Assembly: GCA_036272815.1 (NCBI GenBank)
Contig: DATAYA010000332.1
Location: 1 to 8,330 of the forward strand
Source of the DNA: DATAYA01 sp036272815
GTDB lineage: Bacteria; Pseudomonadota; Alphaproteobacteria; Acetobacterales; Acetobacteraceae
DNA length: 8,330 bases
Direction: 5' to 3'
The notes beneath the pieces were generated by a model. That model saw only the letters and a program-made list of their open reading frames with translations. It did no database searches and was not told the DNA's origin. A program made the translations under genes and the position numbers. Below are positions 5,215 to 8,330 of the stretch, piece by piece. Positions within the stretch are counted from its first letter, which is position 1, and every line of letters begins with the position of its first letter.

Positions 5215-7254
5215 ATGCTGCCTGGATGGCGTGATTGGGTCTTCTCCGCAAAGACATTTGCCAGCGCGATGATGGCGTTGTGGATTGCCCTGCGTCTCGA
5301 CCTCAACCAGCCGTACTGGGCGATGGCGACCGTCTATATCGTGGCGCAGCCGCTGATCGGCGCGATGCGATCCAAGGCGATCTACCGCTTCTGCGGCACG
5401 CTGCTCGGCGCGATCGGCGCGATCGTGCTGGTGCCCAACCTCGTCGACGGGCGGGAGGTGCTGGTCGCGGGGCTGGCGCTGTGGACCGGCGTCTGCGTCT
5501 ATTTCTCGGTGCTCGATCGCACGCCTCGCGCGTACGTGTTCTTGCTGGCCGGCTACACCGTCGCGATCATCGGCTTTCCGAGTGTCGATGCACCCGGCGG
5601 GATTTGGGACGTGGCGCTCGCGCGGGTTGAGGAGATCACACTCGGCATTGCCTGCGTCACGGTGATCGGCGGCGTGGTCCTGCCCCGCCCGCTCGGGCTC
5701 GTGCTGATTGCGCGCATCGACGCCTGGCTGCGGAACGCCGCCGCCTGGAGCGTCGCGGTGCTGCGGGACCGCTCCGGCGACCCGGCGATCGGCGCGGCGC
5801 GGCAGCGCCTGGCGGCCGATGTCGTCGAGATCGGCATGCTGGCCTCGAATGTCGCCTTCGACAACTCGCATCTTGCGGTCGCGACGCGGCCGCTGGCGCT
5901 GCTCCAGCAGCGGGTGCTGTTTCTGCTGCCGGTGGTGAGCGGGCTTGGCGACCGGCTCGCCGCGCTGCGGCAGGGGGGCGGGGTCTCGGCGCCGTTGCAA
6001 TCGCTGCTGGACCGCGCCGCCAGCTGGATCGACGCGGAAGGCGGCGGCGACCTTGCCGAGGCGGATCGCCTGACCGCGGCGATCGCGGCGCTGTCGCCGC
6101 CGATCGACGGCCGTTCGGACTGGAACGCGATTCTGCGGTCCGGCCTGCTGGTGCGGCTGCGCGACCTGGTCGAACTGACGCACGATATCATCGCCCTGCG
6201 GCGCCAGATCGGCAGCGGGACGCCGCGCCTGCCGACGCTGGACTTCGCGCCCGAGGAGACGCGCCCCGGCGCTCCGTATCGCGATCACGTCATGGCCCTG
6301 CATTCGGCGGCCGCGGCGGTGCTCGCGATCGGCCTGGTTTCGGCGTTCTGGATTGCCGCCGCGTGGCCCGAGGGCGGCGGCGCGGCCACGCTGGTCGCCA
6401 TCGGATGCAGCTTCTTCGCGGCGCAGGACGACCCGGTGCCGAGCCTGGTCGCCTTCCTCGGCGGCACGCTGGTGGCATTGTTGATCGACGCCGCCTATCT
6501 GTTCGCGGTCCTGCCCGTGGTGCCGAATTTCGAGATGCTCGCGCTGGTGCTGGCGCCGGTCTATCTGCTGCTCGGCGTGCTCATGTCGATCACGGCGACA
6601 GCGCGCATCGCCGGGCCGGTGGCGTTCATCGGCGCCACCGAGCTTGCCATCTCCAGCCGCTACGACGCCACTTTCCCGGCATTCGTGAACGGCGCGATCG
6701 CCGCGATCGCCGGCGTGGCCGCGGCCGCGATCATCCTGAAGATCGTGCGCTCGGTCGGCGCCGACTGGATGGTGCGGCGACTGCTGCGCGCCAACCGCGC
6801 CACCATTGCCGCCGCCGCGGTCAGCCATCACGTCCGCGGCCGGCTCGGGTTCGCGGACCTGATGCTGGACCGGCTGAGCCTGGTCGCGACGCGCCTCGCC
6901 GTGTGCGCGCGGGGCGACGACCACGCGGCGGTTGCGGCATTGGCCGATCTTCGCGTCGGCATCAACGTCGTCGATCTGCGGACGGATGCGGCGAGCCTTC
7001 CGGCGGACGCACGCAGTTGCATCAGCGCCATGCTGGAAGGGCTTGCCGCGCATTATGCACGCCGCACGCCGCAGCCGCCGGCCGCGGCGCTGCTCGACGC
7101 CATTGACCGCGCTATCGCTGCGGTGGCGCCACTCGCCGCCGCCATGCCCGGGCAGTTGCTGCTGGAACTCGCGGGCATTCGCCGAGCGCTGTTTCCCGCC
7201 GCACCCGCCTATGTCCCGGAGCCGTCCCCGCCGGCACTGAGCGCTGCCGCATGA
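5215..7254 (+). CDS. aaeB: FUSC-family inner-membrane efflux protein, AaeB-like
   Basis: 679 aa, close to E. coli AaeB (about 655 aa), the inner-membrane part of an aromatic carboxylic acid efflux system (PF04632, fusaric acid resistance family). The start 'MLPGWRDWVFSAKTFASAMM' is followed by the hallmark 'LNQPYWAMATVYIVAQPLIG' and 'RSKAIYRFCGTLLGAIGA'. Layout: a first membrane block about 10-160, a soluble cytoplasmic domain about 165-355, a second membrane block about 363-511 that again begins 'HSAAAAVLAIGLVSAFWIAAAW' and mirrors the first, and a C-terminal soluble region rich in Ala and Leu. The frame is open 86 codons further upstream, but that part has no homology and no ribosome binding site. 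The last bases overlap the DUF1656 start (ATGA). The substrate is unknown; hydroxybenzoate- or fusarate-like acids are typical for the family. Confidence 0.93.
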   Translation: MLPGWRDWVFSAKTFASAMMALWIALRLDLNQPYWAMATVYIVAQPLIGAMRSKAIYRFCGTLLGAIGAIVLVPNLVDGREVLVAGLALWTGVCVYFSVLDRTPRAYVFLLAGYTVAIIGFPSVDAPGGIWDVALARVEEITLGIACVTVIGGVVLPRPLGLVLIARIDAWLRNAAAWSVAVLRDRSGDPAIGAARQRLAADVVEIGMLASNVAFDNSHLAVATRPLALLQQRVLFLLPVVSGLGDRLAALRQGGGVSAPLQSLLDRAASWIDAEGGGDLAEADRLTAAIAALSPPIDGRSDWNAILRSGLLVRLRDLVELTHDIIALRRQIGSGTPRLPTLDFAPEETRPGAPYRDHVMALHSAAAAVLAIGLVSAFWIAAAWPEGGGAATLVAIGCSFFAAQDDPVPSLVAFLGGTLVALLIDAAYLFAVLPVVPNFEMLALVLAPVYLLLGVLMSITATARIAGPVAFIGATELAISSRYDATFPAFVNGAIAAIAGVAAAAIILKIVRSVGADWMVRRLLRANRATIAAAAVSHHVRGRLGFADLMLDRLSLVATRLAVCARGDDHAAVAALADLRVGINVVDLRTDAASLPADARSCISAMLEGLAAHYARRTPQPPAAALLDAIDRAIAAVAPLAAAMPGQLLLELAGIRRALFPAAPAYVPEPSPPALSAAA

Positions 7255-7463
7255 TCGGCGAACTCGACATCGCCGGCGTGTTCGTGACGCCGCTGCTGCT
7301 TTGGGTCGTCATTGCGCTGCCGATCACGGCGCTGCTGCGACGGCTGCTGGCGCGTTCGGGGGCCTACCGCTTCGTCTGGCACCGGCCGCTTTTCGATCTG
7401 GCGCTGCTGGTGATCGTGGCGGGCGGCGTGGCGGCGCTCTGGGTGCGCTGGGTGGCGGCGTGA
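7251..7463 (+). CDS. aaeX: DUF1656 small membrane protein, AaeX-like
   Basis: 70 aa with two predicted membrane helices, about 9-30 ('VFVTPLLLWVVIALPITALL') and 47-68 ('LFDLALLVIVAGGVAALWV'). Between them lies the DUF1656 hallmark 'SGAYRFVWHRPLFDLAL', matching E. coli AaeX 'TGIYDFVWHPALFNTAL'. The start is in a 4-bp ATGA overlap with the FUSC stop, and the end makes a GTGA overlap with the adaptor start, so all three are translationally coupled. Family members almost always lie with a FUSC protein and an HlyD adaptor; the molecular role is unknown, and a small accessory subunit of the inner-membrane pump is the common assumption. Confidence 0.92.
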   Translation: MIGELDIAGVFVTPLLLWVVIALPITALLRRLLARSGAYRFVWHRPLFDLALLVIVAGGVAALWVRWVAA

Positions 7464-8330
7464 GAATCCTCGATGCCGCCCGCGCCCGGCACGCCGTCGT
7501 CGGCGCGACGCGGTCGGTCGCGCCGCGCCTGGCGCGCGTCGCGGTCACGGCCGTCGCGGTCGGCATCGCCGTGGTCGTCGGCTGGCGGCTCTGGGCCTAT
7601 TACATGGACGCGCCGTGGACCCGCGACGGCCGGGTCCGGGCCGACGTGGTGCAGGTCGCGACCGACGTGTCCGGCCTGGTGGGCATCGTGCAGGTCCACG
7701 ACAACGAGGCGGTGCGGGAGGGGCAGGTGCTGTTCCGCATCGACCCGCAACGCTTTCGGCTGGCGCTGGTCCAGGCGGAAGCCAATCTCGCCAGCAAAGA
7801 AGCGGCGGCGCAGGAAGCGTTGCGCGAGATGAACCGCTTCCTCGCCCTGACCAGCCTGTCGATCTCCACAGAGCAGCGGCAGCAGCGCATCGCCTCCGCC
7901 GCCGAGTCAGGCGCGGCATACCAGCAGGCGGTGGCCGACCGCGACGTGGCGCGGCTCAACCTGCAACGCTCGGAGGTGCGCGCATCGGTCAACGGGCTGG
8001 TCACGAATTTCGACCTGCGTCCCGGCGACTTCGTCGATGCCGGCAAGCCGGTGTTCGCGCTGATCGACACTGACAGCCTGCACGTCGATGCGTATTTCGA
8101 GGAGACCAAGCTGCCGCGCATCCGTGTCGGCGATCCCGCCCGCGTGCATCTGATGGGCGAGAGCGCGGTGATCGAAGGCCGCGTCGTGAGCATTGCCGGC
8201 GGCATCGCGGACCGCGAGCGGGCGGCGAGCGCCAATCTGCTCGCCGACGTCAATCCGACATTCAGCTGGGTGCGGCTGCCGCAGCGCATTCCGGTGCGGA
8301 TCGCACTGATCGACGTGCCGCCCTCGGTGC
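7460..8330 (+). CDS. aaeA: HlyD-family periplasmic adaptor (membrane fusion protein), AaeA-like, 3' end cut by the window
   Basis: Open from GTG 7460 to the right edge: 290 codons, no stop. E. coli AaeA is about 310 aa, so perhaps only 10-30 residues are missing. Residues about 25-48 form one N-terminal membrane anchor, followed by 'APWTRDGRVRADVVQVATDV' (51-70), the conserved AaeA/EmrA opening. The first lipoyl half lies about 62-100 ('VHDNEAVREGQVLFRIDPQRF'), a short coiled-coil hairpin about 100-170, the second lipoyl half about 170-203 ('RPGDFVDAGKPVFALID'), then beta-barrel sequence with 'YFEETKLPRIRVGDPARV' (212-229) and 'WVRLPQRIPVRI' (270-281), diagnostic of this adaptor type. The GTG start overlaps the DUF1656 stop; the ATG at 7473 is out of frame. 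It would connect the FUSC pump to an outer-membrane channel, whose gene is not in the window. Confidence 0.93.
   Translation, partial: MRILDAARARHAVVGATRSVAPRLARVAVTAVAVGIAVVVGWRLWAYYMDAPWTRDGRVRADVVQVATDVSGLVGIVQVHDNEAVREGQVLFRIDPQRFRLALVQAEANLASKEAAAQEALREMNRFLALTSLSISTEQRQQRIASAAESGAAYQQAVADRDVARLNLQRSEVRASVNGLVTNFDLRPGDFVDAGKPVFALIDTDSLHVDAYFEETKLPRIRVGDPARVHLMGESAVIEGRVVSIAGGIADRERAASANLLADVNPTFSWVRLPQRIPVRIALIDVPPSV

Noticed and set aside
5110..7053. 647-codon open frame on the minus strand across the FUSC gene
   Set aside because: The composition (Arg, Gln, His, Asp-rich, no hydrophobic segments or motifs) is that of an antisense shadow; the plus strand encodes a recognisable 679-aa FUSC protein.
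1..8330. CRISPR arrays, tRNA/rRNA genes, insertion sequences, attachment sites, phage or defence genes
   Set aside because: No direct-repeat arrays, cloverleaf-like segments, transposase or integrase motifs, or terminal inverted repeats were seen on reading both strands; the content is ordinary transport and metabolism.

Overview
The window is very GC-rich DNA with short intergenic gaps and GTG/ATGA-type stop/start overlaps. The genes (IclR regulator, SelA-like PLP enzyme, polar amino-acid ABC importer, FUSC/DUF1656/HlyD efflux set) suggest a high-GC proteobacterium. An alphaproteobacterium (Rhodospirillales/Acetobacteraceae or Rhizobiales-like) is my best guess, but no taxonomic marker gene is present.

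Region 1 (1-605): the 5' part of an IclR-family regulator gene on the minus strand, running off the left edge. A divergent control region of about 115 bp follows. It contains a conspicuous AT-rich patch with an inverted TATAAT/ATTATA pair and a CGCGATCGCG palindrome.

Region 2 (606-4864): a compact plus-strand operon of five genes. They are a PLP-dependent enzyme of the SelA/DgaE (D-glucosaminate-6-phosphate ammonia-lyase-like) family, a family 3 solute-binding protein with a twin-arginine-type signal peptide, two HisM/GlnP-type permeases, and a GlnQ-type ATPase. The binding protein keeps the Arg and Asp positions that usually hold an alpha-amino-acid ligand. I infer that the operon imports an amino acid or amino-acid-like compound, that the PLP enzyme attacks it first in the cytoplasm, and that the divergent IclR protein senses it. 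The substrate cannot be read from the sequence, and this gene set is the best candidate here for an undescribed catabolic module.

Region 3 (4865-5214): about 350 bp with no convincing gene. It holds a strong interrupted hairpin just after the ATPase stop codon and a GC-rich palindrome upstream of the next operon.

Region 4 (5215-8330): a translationally coupled efflux operon in the order FUSC inner-membrane protein (AaeB-like), DUF1656 small membrane protein (AaeX-like), HlyD-family periplasmic adaptor (AaeA-like). The adaptor gene runs off the right edge with only its C-terminal end missing. By homology the set exports aromatic or other organic acids. No regulator for it and no outer-membrane channel are visible in the window.
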